Notes under the pieces: generated by a model
What the model saw: only the letters and a program-made list of their open reading frames with translations
Database searches by the model: none
Told to the model about the DNA's origin: nothing
Program-made: the position numbers and the translations under genes
Part shown: positions 1 to 7,582 of the stretch, piece by piece
Layout of the letters: every line of letters starts with the position of its first letter
How positions within the stretch are numbered: the stretch's first letter is position 1
Source of the DNA: CAZVKN01 sp964627035
GTDB lineage: Bacteria > Electryoneota > AABM5-125-24 > Hatepunaeales > Hatepunaeaceae
Assembly: GCA_964627035.1 (NCBI GenBank)
Contig: CAZVKN010000027.1
Coordinates: forward strand, 1-39,313
Length of the DNA stretch: 39,313 bases
Direction: 5' to 3'

Positions 1-255
1 TGCCTGAATCCCTTTGTGGTATTGCGTTTGAAGTGGTGACGAAGATGTGACGAAGATGTGACGAAGTGTGACGGAACGTGTATGGGGGAAAGTGTTCAAG
101 TTTGCAAGTTAGCAAGTTTACAAGAAAGAAATGTGTGTGGTTGTTGGTCTGTGTGGGAATGATGGGGGGGGAGATTCTCAGCAGATTTAGTAATTTAGTA
201 ATTGAGTGATTTAGTGATTGTGTAATTTAGTGATTCCTGCGGATTGAACGGTTTA

Positions 256-310
256 GTTTAGAGTTCAACCTTAGGTTGGAATAAGACACGCTGAAGCGTG
301 AACTCTGAAC
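256..310. repeat. Inverted-repeat element, copy 1
   Basis: A 55-bp unit bounded by 12-bp inverted repeats: GTTTAGAGTTCA on the left and TGAACTCTGAAC on the right, with one mismatch. Inside are two small hairpins (AACCTTAGGTT and CGCTGAAGCG). A second copy with perfect ends lies at 36569-36624. It is a small dispersed palindromic repeat; its function is unknown. Confidence 0.6.
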
Positions 311-348
311 TTCAATCCAAATGGACAGGAATGTCCCTTCTCCCCATA

Positions 349-376
349 CTGGATTCCGTGTCAAGCCCGGAATGAC
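349..376. repeat. GGATTCC...GGAATGAC palindromic repeat, diverged copy
   Basis: Diverged member of the repeat family whose best copies are at 11628-11654 and 39164-39190. It keeps the CTGGATTCC left part and the GGAATGAC right part. Immediately upstream (323-347) is a GGACA-GAATGTCC hairpin followed by TCCCCAT, which recurs at 11709-11735, so the two words may form a larger composite repeat. Confidence 0.5.
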
Positions 377-530
377 AGATTGATGATTGATGGGCATCGC
401 ATGAACCACGGTGCTATCACAAACATAAACAGCCACATCAGTAAACGTAGCCCGACTTCTCCGAAGTCGGGAGAGAGGATTCACACCAAATTAAACGGAT
501 GAAGCAATGACAGGAAGCACCAAAACAACA

Positions 531-555
531 AAAGCCCGTGCAATGCACGGGCTTT
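531..555. terminator. Intrinsic terminator (bidirectional hairpin)
   Basis: A 12-nt arm, AAAGCCCGTGCA, is followed almost immediately by its exact complement TGCACGGGCTTT. Read on the minus strand it follows the stop codon of the 599-1354 gene by about 45 nt and ends in a T-rich run, so it most likely terminates that gene. Confidence 0.8.
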
Positions 556-598
556 CTTGTGGGGGGTATGCGATGCACACCTTGGTAGTTTTCACTCG

Positions 599-1354
599 TT
601 AACCGTCTTCACCACCGCGACCTCTGCGACGTCTGCGATCATCACCGTCACCATCGCCATCACCGCCGCGATCTTCACGACCTTGCAATTGCAGTTCGAC
701 TTCAGTTTCTTCATCAACTTCCACTTCAATCCGTTCACGGGCACGACCTACTTCGCGTTTGCCTGCCATGATAAGTCCATTACCGACAGGAACTTCGTCA
801 AAAGTGAACTCGCCGTTCTCATCGGTTTCACCACGTACATGACGTACATGACGACGATGCCAGCGACCACGACGATCATTATCACCTTGTTGTCTGATAA
901 CGATGACTACATGAGCTTCGGCAACCGGTTCACCATCAGCGTCAATGACTGTACCGGAGACCGATCCGAATTCCATATCTTCGTCGTCTCCGCCACCACC
1001 GCCACCGTGACCTTGAAGCTGAAGTTCTACTTCAGTTTCTTCACCGTCAGCGACTTCGATACGCTCACGATCCATTCCCATTTCACGAGCACCTGCTGTG
1101 ATAACGTAATCACCCTCAGGAACTTCGTCAAATCCAAATGCACCGTCATCGTCTGTTTCCGTGCGATCCACGTGCGGACGATCACCTCGACCACCGCGCA
1201 TTCCTACGATGCTGACATGTGCTCCGGCAACTGCTTCGCCGTCTGCATCAATTACTGTACCTGCGACTGAACCCTGTGCAAATGCATCCTGGCTTCCGAA
1301 ACCGAATGCGAGCAGTGCTACCAGTGCAGCGACTATGAACATTCCCTTTTTCAT
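599..1354 (-). CDS. Secreted protein with two carboxypeptidase-regulatory-like beta-sandwich repeats
   Basis: This 251-aa protein opens with a clear signal peptide (MKKG, a hydrophobic core, cleavage near AFA-QG at residue 27). Two tandem modules follow. Each begins GSV(S/A)GTVIDADGE and ends with E(R/E)IEV...EETEVELQLQG, at about residues 28-115 and 129-225. This matches the carboxypeptidase-D regulatory-like fold often found in surface proteins of the FCB group. The modules are separated by a Gly/Asp-rich linker, and the C-terminus is a very charged GDGDGD then Arg-rich tail. No catalytic domain is visible, so it is probably a structural or binding surface protein. The start has a good ribosome binding site (GAAGGAGATACAACA-ATG). 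A sigma-54-type promoter lies upstream at 1425-1440 and a hairpin terminator downstream, so it is monocistronic. The binding target is unknown. Confidence 0.85.
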   Translation of the reverse strand: MKKGMFIVAALVALLAFGFGSQDAFAQGSVAGTVIDADGEAVAGAHVSIVGMRGGRGDRPHVDRTETDDDGAFGFDEVPEGDYVITAGAREMGMDRERIEVADGEETEVELQLQGHGGGGGGDDEDMEFGSVSGTVIDADGEPVAEAHVVIVIRQQGDNDRRGRWHRRHVRHVRGETDENGEFTFDEVPVGNGLIMAGKREVGRARERIEVEVDEETEVELQLQGREDRGGDGDGDGDDRRRRRGRGGEDG

Positions 1355-1424
1355 TGTTGTATCTCCTTCTGTTATTTTAGGGACAATTAAAAAAATGATT
1401 TCTTTCTGTTTGACTTAGCTTTGC

Positions 1425-1440
1425 GCAAGAGGTGTGCCAA
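1425..1440 (-). promoter_or_regulatory. Sigma-54 (RpoN) -24/-12 promoter
   Basis: On the minus strand the sequence reads TTGGCACACCTCTTGC. The GG of -24 and the GC of -12 are separated by exactly 10 nt, as the sigma-54 consensus TGGCAC-N5-TTGC requires. Transcription would start near position 1413, leaving a leader of about 59 nt before the ATG at 1354. I saw no enhancer-binding-protein site. This is the only gene in the window with such a promoter. Confidence 0.7.
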
Positions 1441-1549
1441 ACTTTATATTTTGAACCTGAAAACATCAGGCGACACTATTTTATCGAATCAACATTTGGC
1501 GTTAGCAATGAAATAATAAGTACTTGTGCAATTAGATTCATATTTTATC

Positions 1550-1576
1550 GTCATTCTGAACGAAGTGAAGAATCTC
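1550..1576. repeat. Dispersed intergenic repeat (TCATTCTGAACGAAGTGAAG family)
   Basis: The stretch matches a short repeat word found in intergenic DNA of many bacterial genomes. Only one copy was noticed in this window, and assignment rests on recognising the word. Confidence 0.45.
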
Positions 1577-1778
1577 TCTTCCAATACTGTTATTAAGTTA
1601 AAATCACAGTTAGCCAATTTGCTTCTAAATTCAAACTGCGTACAATATTCACACCCTCAGGTTCAACAGGACGCAGGTCACGTGAAAAAATATGGCAAGA
1701 CAACCGACCTGAGCAGGCTTGACTCAGAAAAGCTTTGTACTTACCTTCAATAAAATAGTAAAGATATAGGAGATTTCC

Positions 1779-2147
1779 ATGCGTTATAGGTGGAAAACCG
1801 GTATGCTTGCCTGGATACTTTTCAGACTTACCGGTTTAGCGTTAGTAGTGTATCTTATCATGCATATCAACGTTATCAGTAACCTACACGATCCTGCCAG
1901 ATTTAACGAGGTGATGGATTTCCTCGGATCGTGGCAATTCCGCATGCTCGAAATCGGGCTGTTCGGGGTTGTGCTGTACCATGCCATGAACGGGATAAGA
2001 ATTTTTATCATAGATTTTTTTGACGGCGCACTTTATCAAGCGAAGCTGTTCTGGTCGCTGATGGGAGTCGCCGTTCTCCTCTTTATAGCGGGAGCATATC
2101 CAATCTTCTCACATGCACTATACTGGATGCAGGGAGGAGGTCACTGA
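1779..2147 (+). CDS. sdhC: Succinate dehydrogenase cytochrome b subunit SdhC
   Basis: This 122-aa membrane anchor of complex II has three transmembrane helices, at about residues 9-30, 50-72 and 85-108. A conserved His (LIMHIN, about residue 28) and the LYHAMNGIRI motif in helix 2 are the usual haem b/quinone-site residues of this family. The gene starts with a strong Shine-Dalgarno (ATAGGAGATTTCC-ATG) and its last base overlaps the start of sdhD. SdhC and SdhD share the YHAMNG motif, as is usual for paired anchors. It carries electrons between the SdhAB soluble arm and the quinone pool at the inner membrane. Confidence 0.92.
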   Translation: MRYRWKTGMLAWILFRLTGLALVVYLIMHINVISNLHDPARFNEVMDFLGSWQFRMLEIGLFGVVLYHAMNGIRIFIIDFFDGALYQAKLFWSLMGVAVLLFIAGAYPIFSHALYWMQGGGH

Positions 2148-2515
2148 TGAAAGACAACAGTTCTGATCGCGGACATCAGTCCGGCGGCGTGTTTCACTGG
2201 TTCTTTCAGCGGGTGACAGGTGCGTTCCTGTTGATTGCCTTGCTAATCCACTTCTGGGTGCTGCATTTCTTCCCGCGAAGTGAGCACGGTGAGATCAGCT
2301 ACGATATTGTGATGCAGCGGTTATCGTCGCCACTATGGAAGACGTTGGATCTGATGTTCCTGCTGTTCGCACTGTATCACGCGATGAACGGGATGACCAT
2401 GCTCATTAATGACTACATCCATAAACCGCGTCTGCGGATGTTCGTCATCGGTGTTTTATGGGTCGGAGCGTTATGGCTGTCGGTTCTCGGTTCAATAACA
2501 ATTCTGTCTCTATAG
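2147..2515 (+). CDS. sdhD: Succinate dehydrogenase membrane anchor SdhD
   Basis: This 122-aa protein has three membrane helices (about residues 25-45, 67-88 and 98-120), a His in helix 1 (LLIHFWVLHF) and an LYHAMNGM motif in helix 2. The latter matches the equivalent segment of SdhC and supports haem and quinone binding at the shared interface. Its start codon overlaps the sdhC stop (TGATG), so the two are probably translationally coupled. Its stop TAG lies inside the Shine-Dalgarno of sdhA (TATAGGAGGAGTC). It completes the membrane domain of complex II. Confidence 0.9.
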   Translation: MKDNSSDRGHQSGGVFHWFFQRVTGAFLLIALLIHFWVLHFFPRSEHGEISYDIVMQRLSSPLWKTLDLMFLLFALYHAMNGMTMLINDYIHKPRLRMFVIGVLWVGALWLSVLGSITILSL

Positions 2516-2523
2516 GAGGAGTC

Positions 2524-4275
2524 ATGGCTGATCAGATGTTACACAAGTTTGATGCTGTGGTCATAGGCTCCGGGCTTGCCGGCTTGAGAGCTGCCGTTGA
2601 GCTGTCACGGCACTATGAGACCGCAGTTATTACAAAAGTGTTTCCCACACGTTCACACTCAGGTGCGGCACAAGGTGGAATCGCAGCATCGTTGGGAAAC
2701 GAAGATCCGGAAGATAGCCCTGAATTCCACATGTTCGATACCGTCAAAGGTTCGGATTACCTCGGGGATCAGGACGCTATTGAACTGATGTGTACAGAAG
2801 CTCCTGATGTTGTATATGACATGGAACATCTCGGCGTTCCATTCTCACGTACACCTGAAGGACGTATCGCTCAACGCAAATTTGGTGGTCATACCGTCAA
2901 TTACGGTGAAAAAGCAGTACGTCGAGCTTGTTATTCGGCGGATTACACAGGACATGTATTGCTGCACACACTGTATGAGAATGCGCTTAAGAACCATGTC
3001 CGTTTCTTCAGCGAATTTCAGGCGTTGGATCTATTAATAGAAGACGACATCTGTAACGGATGTGTCGCCTGGGACATTCGCAACGGAGGTCTTCATGTGT
3101 TTCATTCGCGTGTTACCGTGATGGGAACGGGTGGATACGGCAGAGCGTTCAAGATCACTTCCAACGCTCACGCCAACACCGGTGACGGACTCGGCATGAT
3201 CATGCGTCAAGGATTGCCGTTACAGGATATGGAGTTCGTTCAATTCCATCCGACAGGACTGTGGAAACAGGGCATCCTCGTAACCGAAGGCGCACGTGGT
3301 GAAGGTGGTTACATGAAAAACAAGGACGGTGAACGCTTTATGGAGCGCTATACACCGACTTTGATGGAACTTGCACCGCGTGATGTAGTCTCGCGTTCAA
3401 TGCAAACTGAAATAGATGAAGGAAGAGGATTTGACGGTGGAGAAGGTGGAGACTATATCCATCTCGATATCACTCATCTCGGTAAGGAAATGATTCTGGA
3501 ACGGTTACCTCAGATCTACGATCTGGCATACAATTTCTCCGGTGTGGATTGCTTCAAAGAGCCGATTCCGATTCAACCGACAGCTCACTATTCAATGGGT
3601 GGAATACCTGCTGATAACGGTTGTCATGTACTGAAAAATGCTAACAAGGACAAAGTGTTGGGTCTTTATGCGGCGGGTGAGTGCTCATGCATATCTGTTC
3701 ATGGAGCAAACAGACTTGGGACTAACTCACTTTTAGAGGCGGTCACGTTCGGACGAATCGCAGGACGGTCGGCACTCGCTGACTTACCGGATATATCGTT
3801 TACGGATCTACCAGATAAACCTCATGAAGCAACTCAAGCTAATTTGGACATACTTTTCAATGCATCAGGCAAGGAGAAAGTCGGTAAGATTCGCGCCGAC
3901 CTGCAGGAAACTATGATGAATCGTTGTGGTGTGTTCCGCAATGGAGACGATCTAACCGATCAATTGGCGTATGTCATTGAACTGCAAAAACGGTTCAAGA
4001 GCATCAGCATTGACGATAAAGGCATGATCTTCAACAGCGATCTTATGGAAGCTATTGAGTTGAGTCATTTGTTGGAGTTTGCTGAGGTAGTTGTTGCCGG
4101 TGCATTGGAACGTACCGAAAGTCGAGGCGCTCACTCCCGCAAGGATTATCCTGATCGCGACGATGACAATTGGCTGAAACATACGTTAGCGTGGCGTAAA
4201 CCTGAGGGTGGCGTCGAATTTGATTGGAAACCGGTGGTCATAACCCGCTTCCAGCCGATGGAGAGGAAGTATTGA
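2524..4275 (+). CDS. sdhA: Succinate dehydrogenase flavoprotein subunit SdhA
   Basis: This 583-aa protein is of normal length for the family. The N-terminus has the Rossmann FAD motif VVIGSGLAGLRAA (residues 12-24) and TRSHSGAAQGGI, whose His45 is the expected covalent FAD attachment site. The active-site region HPTGLW...EGARGEGGYMKN and the HYSMGGI segment of the capping domain are intact, as is GANRLGTNSLLE near the C-terminal FAD site. An open frame runs upstream into sdhD, but I place the start at ATG 2524 because it follows a GGAGGAGTC ribosome binding site. It oxidises succinate to fumarate on the cytoplasmic face and passes electrons to SdhB. Confidence 0.95.
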   Translation: MADQMLHKFDAVVIGSGLAGLRAAVELSRHYETAVITKVFPTRSHSGAAQGGIAASLGNEDPEDSPEFHMFDTVKGSDYLGDQDAIELMCTEAPDVVYDMEHLGVPFSRTPEGRIAQRKFGGHTVNYGEKAVRRACYSADYTGHVLLHTLYENALKNHVRFFSEFQALDLLIEDDICNGCVAWDIRNGGLHVFHSRVTVMGTGGYGRAFKITSNAHANTGDGLGMIMRQGLPLQDMEFVQFHPTGLWKQGILVTEGARGEGGYMKNKDGERFMERYTPTLMELAPRDVVSRSMQTEIDEGRGFDGGEGGDYIHLDITHLGKEMILERLPQIYDLAYNFSGVDCFKEPIPIQPTAHYSMGGIPADNGCHVLKNANKDKVLGLYAAGECSCISVHGANRLGTNSLLEAVTFGRIAGRSALADLPDISFTDLPDKPHEATQANLDILFNASGKEKVGKIRADLQETMMNRCGVFRNGDDLTDQLAYVIELQKRFKSISIDDKGMIFNSDLMEAIELSHLLEFAEVVVAGALERTESRGAHSRKDYPDRDDDNWLKHTLAWRKPEGGVEFDWKPVVITRFQPMERKY

Positions 4276-4276
4276 T

Positions 4277-4978
4277 ATGGAAATAACATTCAACATACAC
4301 AGATTTGATCCGGACAAGGATCAGAGCCCGACTTACAAGTCGTATAAGATTCAGACACACCCGGGCATGACCGTGCTCGATGCGCTGAACGAAGTGAAGT
4401 GGCAGCAGGACGGAACGCTGACGTACCGCAAGAGTTGCCGGAGCGGGATATGCGGTTCATGTGCGATGCAGATTCACGGCATCAACAGGCTTGCCTGCGA
4501 AACTCAGATTGAACCGCTGAAAAAGAAAAAAATAGTCATTGATCCGTTGCCCGGATTTGAACTGATAAAGGATCTGGCGGTTGACATGGATCCGTTCTAC
4601 AAGAGTATAGAGCGCGTTAAACCGTGGCTGATCAACGACGAACCTCCGCCCGACCGCGAACGGATTCAGTCGCAGGAGGAGTTCAAGCAGTTCTCGGATG
4701 CTGTCGGCTGCATTCTGTGCGCTGCATGTACGTCGAGCTGTCCTTCATACTGGGCTGACAAGGAGTATCTTGGACCGTCAGCACTGTACAAGGCGTTCAG
4801 GTACATCTTCGACACCCGCGACAACGGCACTGCAGATCGGATTGCAGAGCTTGACAACAAGCACGGACTGTGGAGGTGCCATACAATCTTCAACTGCATG
4901 GATGCCTGCCCGAAGAAGCTGAAGATCACGCATGGTATATCGTTACTGAAGCGTAAGGTGTTGAGTGAAAAGTATTAA
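4277..4978 (+). CDS. sdhB: Succinate dehydrogenase iron-sulfur subunit SdhB
   Basis: This 233-aa protein has the expected three clusters. The [2Fe-2S] site is CRSGICGSC then a later Cys in RLAC. The [4Fe-4S] site is CILCAACTSSCPSYW, and the [3Fe-4S] site is CHTIFNCMDACPKKL. It begins one base after the sdhA stop codon and ends the operon; a hairpin follows at once. It relays electrons from FAD in SdhA to the quinone site formed by SdhCD. The gene order C-D-A-B is standard, and nothing is missing. Confidence 0.95.
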   Translation: MEITFNIHRFDPDKDQSPTYKSYKIQTHPGMTVLDALNEVKWQQDGTLTYRKSCRSGICGSCAMQIHGINRLACETQIEPLKKKKIVIDPLPGFELIKDLAVDMDPFYKSIERVKPWLINDEPPPDRERIQSQEEFKQFSDAVGCILCAACTSSCPSYWADKEYLGPSALYKAFRYIFDTRDNGTADRIAELDNKHGLWRCHTIFNCMDACPKKLKITHGISLLKRKVLSEKY

Positions 4979-4991
4979 GGGGATTGTATTG

Positions 4992-5018
4992 ACAAGGAGC
5001 TGCTGGGTGGCTCCTTGT
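4992..5018 (+). terminator. Hairpin terminator of the sdh operon
   Basis: The arms ACAAGGAGC and GCTCCTTGT pair perfectly over 9 bp around a 9-nt loop, 13 nt after the sdhB stop. The following bases are T/G-rich rather than a clean T run, so termination may be incomplete. Confidence 0.65.
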
Positions 5019-5159
5019 TGGTTGTGTGTTGCAATGTTGGGACAATGTGTGGTAACTTACGGGAGACTATAATATAACTGGTTTGGTCAAGGTTTTCATC
5101 AGTGATACCGAAAATCCCGAAAAACGGATTAATTCAGTAGAATTTAGAAGGGAGAGGAG

Positions 5160-5786
5160 ATGAAATTAACTGAATTCACCATAAAAATTCTGATCCTAAG
5201 TCTCCCAGGGATTGTTTGTTATTTCTCATGCCAAAAACTAATTGGAAAAACAAATCGTTCTAATATAGAAGTCATATTTCAAGTATTTGTCTTTTCTATC
5301 ATATCTTATTTGATTTTGGGAATTGGTGAGATTTTGTTTGATCTAATGTCCCCAAAAGTGCTTGGATGGAACGTAATTGGAGTTTTTAACAATCCCAGTC
5401 AGAACGTGAGTCATTATTTTTTAATGTCATCGGCTGTTTGTGGAGTTCTTCTTGCTTTTGCATTATCATATATTGTAAAATACAACCTCTTAAATAAATT
5501 TGGACAAGTAATCTCCGCCACCAATCGTTATGGTGATGAAGATGTATGGCAATGCTTTCATGATACATCAGATGAGTGGGTCTTTATCCGTGATCATAAA
5601 ACTGACTTGGTGTATTATTGTTACATCCGCTACTGGTCTGATTCGGCAGAAGATAGAGAACTTATTTTGTCAGATGTATCAGTCTTTAACAATACGGGAG
5701 ATTTTCTCTATGAATCTCAGAATATTTACATCAGTCGAAACAAAGATGATCTCACTATTGAAATTCCAATAGTCAATGAAGACTAA
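5160..5786 (+). CDS. DUF6338-like membrane protein
   Basis: This 208-aa protein has three hydrophobic segments, at about residues 8-25, 38-60 and 88-108. A soluble C-terminal half follows with WVFIRDHKTDLVYYCYIRYWSDSAEDRELILSDV-type spacing (positions 5575-5680), which resembles the DUF6338 family. I recall that family as accessory membrane proteins of unknown role. The Shine-Dalgarno is very strong (GGGAGAGGAG-ATG). The gene is A/T-rich compared with sdh, in keeping with acquisition by transfer. It is followed by a very small Pro/Lys-rich gene that probably belongs with it. Function is unknown; the family assignment rests on sequence memory only. Confidence 0.6.
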   Translation: MKLTEFTIKILILSLPGIVCYFSCQKLIGKTNRSNIEVIFQVFVFSIISYLILGIGEILFDLMSPKVLGWNVIGVFNNPSQNVSHYFLMSSAVCGVLLAFALSYIVKYNLLNKFGQVISATNRYGDEDVWQCFHDTSDEWVFIRDHKTDLVYYCYIRYWSDSAEDRELILSDVSVFNNTGDFLYESQNIYISRNKDDLTIEIPIVNED

Positions 5787-5823
5787 AATCATTGAATAAT
5801 TAGCTATAATTGAGGATACAAAC

Positions 5824-5949
5824 ATGAAACAGCGAAAAACAAAAACATTCAATATCGATGGCAGAAACAAGAAAGGTGGTGTGAATAATCCTCCGAAAAC
5901 TCCGAAACCGAAGATTACACCTCCTCCTCAAAAACCAAGGAAGGATTAA
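5824..5949 (+). CDS. Very small Pro/Lys-rich protein paired with the DUF6338-like gene
   Basis: This 41-residue open frame starts with ATG after a TTGAGGA ribosome-binding sequence and ends in TAA. The N-terminal half is basic (KQRKTKTFN) and ends in GRNKKGGVNNPP. The C-terminal half is a Pro-Lys repeat (PPKTPKPKITPPPQKPRK). It lies 37 nt downstream of the membrane protein gene and on the same strand. The clean start, ribosome site and strongly biased composition make chance unlikely, and a GGVN-PPP style small partner next to DUF6338 genes is something I recall. It may be a cytoplasmic tail-binding or secreted partner; no function can be assigned. Confidence 0.55.
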   Translation: MKQRKTKTFNIDGRNKKGGVNNPPKTPKPKITPPPQKPRKD

Positions 5950-6072
5950 TTATTTAACCGCCTTATCATCAATGGTAGGCTCCTTCTATTTGTTTCGCTA
6001 AACGTGTGTCAGGCGGGATTAAACGATTAAATTCCTTTCATTATCTTGCTATTTTGCATAATAGGAAGCTGT

Positions 6073-6094
6073 TTCCCGTCTTCACGGGAATGAC
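6073..6094. repeat. Short TTCCCGTC...CGGGAATGAC palindromic repeat
   Basis: A partial copy of the repeat family seen complete at 11628-11654 and 39164-39190. The stem is TTCCCGT/ACGGGAA around a CTTC loop. It lies in the 225-nt gap between the small gene at 5824 and the outer-membrane gene at 6175. Confidence 0.5.
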
Positions 6095-6174
6095 ATGATT
6101 TGAGAAATTGACACAAATCAGGACATCGCTGCTTTTCAAACAGATATAAAACAATCTCAATTTCATAATTTACC

Positions 6175-7368
6175 ATGCACACACTAATCACATTTCTCAT
6201 AATATTTGTCGCTTCATCACCTCTCTTCGCTCAATTGGACGCTCCGAACAGAGTCGGTTATCCGATTCTCATCGGCATAGCTGAAAATATCACCGACAGC
6301 CGATGTGCATCCTTAGGTCACAACACGACCATCGCACCACAGGGAGTCACCGCTCTGTTTTACAATCCCGGTCGGTTAGCACGGCTCCCCCGCATTCAAG
6401 TCAGCATGGGAATGCGCGCTCATTGGGGATCTTTTGGTGAAGATATGTCCAATGAATATATCATTGACAACTACAAAGGCGAGTACCCGTTTCATCTAAA
6501 GGTCAACCACCTCACCTTGGCAATGCCGATACCGCCTGCCACTGGAGATCTTCAGGTGATTATCGGTGCCGGATACCGAACCGTGTGGGATCGAGGCTAT
6601 AAACAGGAGATGTCGCATGACTTCTTGGGACAGGCAAGTGATGGTCGTGTGTCCAAAGGTGGTTATTCGGTGATTACCGGGGGTGCTGCGCTCGATTACA
6701 AGCGCGAAATTGGAATCGGTGCTTCTTTCTCAATGCCGTTCTGGAGCAATATAAAAATCGAACAGGATGATTACGTAGAAAATGGTGACATTTCCGGCAG
6801 TTTCATCACACTCGGCGGCTATGCAAACATGGCAGAGGATATCAATGTCGCTGTAACCTGGAGACAGGCTATTGAGTTTGACATCGAATCTGAATTGGAA
6901 CATATTGCGAATCCCCCAAGATATGAACGAACTATTTCCTACCCGGCGAGATTCTCTTTTGGTGGTGAATATCGTCCCTCCGAAAGTTTTGCAGTGATGA
7001 TCGAGTATCAGACACGACTGTTCTCTGAAGTAAAGATAGCTACACAGAGGATAAATCCGTCAAGATCGCGCTGGGAGGAAGAGGACATACTCAACGATGG
7101 GTCAGCACTGAAAGCCGGTTTGGATCTCGGTTTTCTTCAGTTAGGTGCATATCAAGAGTCCATCTTCGTACCGGATAAGATTTACAGTCAGGATCCGGTC
7201 AGCAAACAACCGGCAATACTCGAAGGCTACAGTGTTGGATTCGGCAGCGAATCAGTGCATCTTTCCTTTGAATACCGTTCATACACAACTCAAACAGGAG
7301 AGTACGATTCAGACTGGATGGAAGAGCTTTATCTGCTTAGATTGACGGTTAATCAGATGTTTGATTAG
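6175..7368 (+). CDS. Outer-membrane beta-barrel protein, PorV/UPF0164-like
   Basis: This 397-aa protein has a signal peptide (MHTLITFLIIFVASSPLFA, cleavage near residue 19). It then has the pattern typical of PorV/FadL-like barrels of the FCB group: a small-residue stretch followed by GVTALFYNPGRLARL (about residues 56-70). Alternating amphipathic strands fill the rest, and the last residue is preceded by an aromatic-rich strand (YLLRLTVNQMFD). The hallmark ASLGHNTTIAPQGVTALFYNP corresponds to the conserved A-L-YNPA segment. The ribosome binding site is weak. It is probably a porin or a component of an outer-membrane assembly; the substrate is unknown. Confidence 0.7.
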   Translation: MHTLITFLIIFVASSPLFAQLDAPNRVGYPILIGIAENITDSRCASLGHNTTIAPQGVTALFYNPGRLARLPRIQVSMGMRAHWGSFGEDMSNEYIIDNYKGEYPFHLKVNHLTLAMPIPPATGDLQVIIGAGYRTVWDRGYKQEMSHDFLGQASDGRVSKGGYSVITGGAALDYKREIGIGASFSMPFWSNIKIEQDDYVENGDISGSFITLGGYANMAEDINVAVTWRQAIEFDIESELEHIANPPRYERTISYPARFSFGGEYRPSESFAVMIEYQTRLFSEVKIATQRINPSRSRWEEEDILNDGSALKAGLDLGFLQLGAYQESIFVPDKIYSQDPVSKQPAILEGYSVGFGSESVHLSFEYRSYTTQTGEYDSDWMEELYLLRLTVNQMFD

Positions 7369-7477
7369 GGATTGTTAATCTTGCATGATGGCAAGATTGA
7401 GCCTGTAGAATAAGCTCTATTGCTGATTATTACACGATAAAACAATTTCTTTAATCATAGAAACAACCTCACATCTC

Positions 7478-7506
7478 TTGACTTTGATTGTGAAAGTTTG
7501 TACTTT
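7478..7506 (+). promoter_or_regulatory. Possible promoter of gltA
   Basis: TTGACT at 7478-7483 and TACTTT at 7501-7506 are separated by 17 bp. The -35 box is good and the -10 box poor. It would give a leader of about 65-70 nt before the gltA start. No better candidate is seen. Confidence 0.3.
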
Positions 7507-7582
7507 GCAGATTCAGTATTACACCACTTAGAGTAGCGGCTGCCTTGCACAGCTAAAATATCAAACCGGAGAGAATAGAATA

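Larger units (their letters stand above)
1..530. other. Gene-free, repeat-rich stretch
   Basis: I see no credible gene here. The stretch holds a short tandem array built on GTGACGAAGAT (about 34-75), a run of related AAGTTTGCAAGTTAGCAAG words (about 97-124), T/A-rich TTTAGTAA words (187-235), an inverted repeat (256-310) and a GGATTCC...GGAATGAC palindromic repeat (349-376). Several of these words recur near the right end of the window and around 11.6 kb, so this looks like accumulated intergenic repeat debris. Confidence 0.6.
1355..1778. other. Intergenic region between divergent genes
   Basis: Apart from the sigma-54 promoter on the left, this region holds a copy of a widespread GTCATTCTGAACGAAGTGAAG-type repeat at 1550-1576. 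An apparent reading frame spans 1526-1753, but it runs through that repeat and matches no known family, so I do not call it. The sdh promoter should lie in the last 100 bases; I see no convincing consensus there. Confidence 0.5.

Noticed and set aside
557..1270. Long plus-strand open frame opposite the secreted beta-sandwich gene
   Set aside because: It is the antisense shadow of 599-1354. Its composition (Thr/Ile-rich) is unlike a real protein, and the minus-strand frame has a signal peptide, ribosome site and promoter.
1526..1753. 75-codon open frame before sdhC
   Set aside because: It begins in a widespread intergenic repeat (1550-1576), has no ribosome binding site and no recognisable family.
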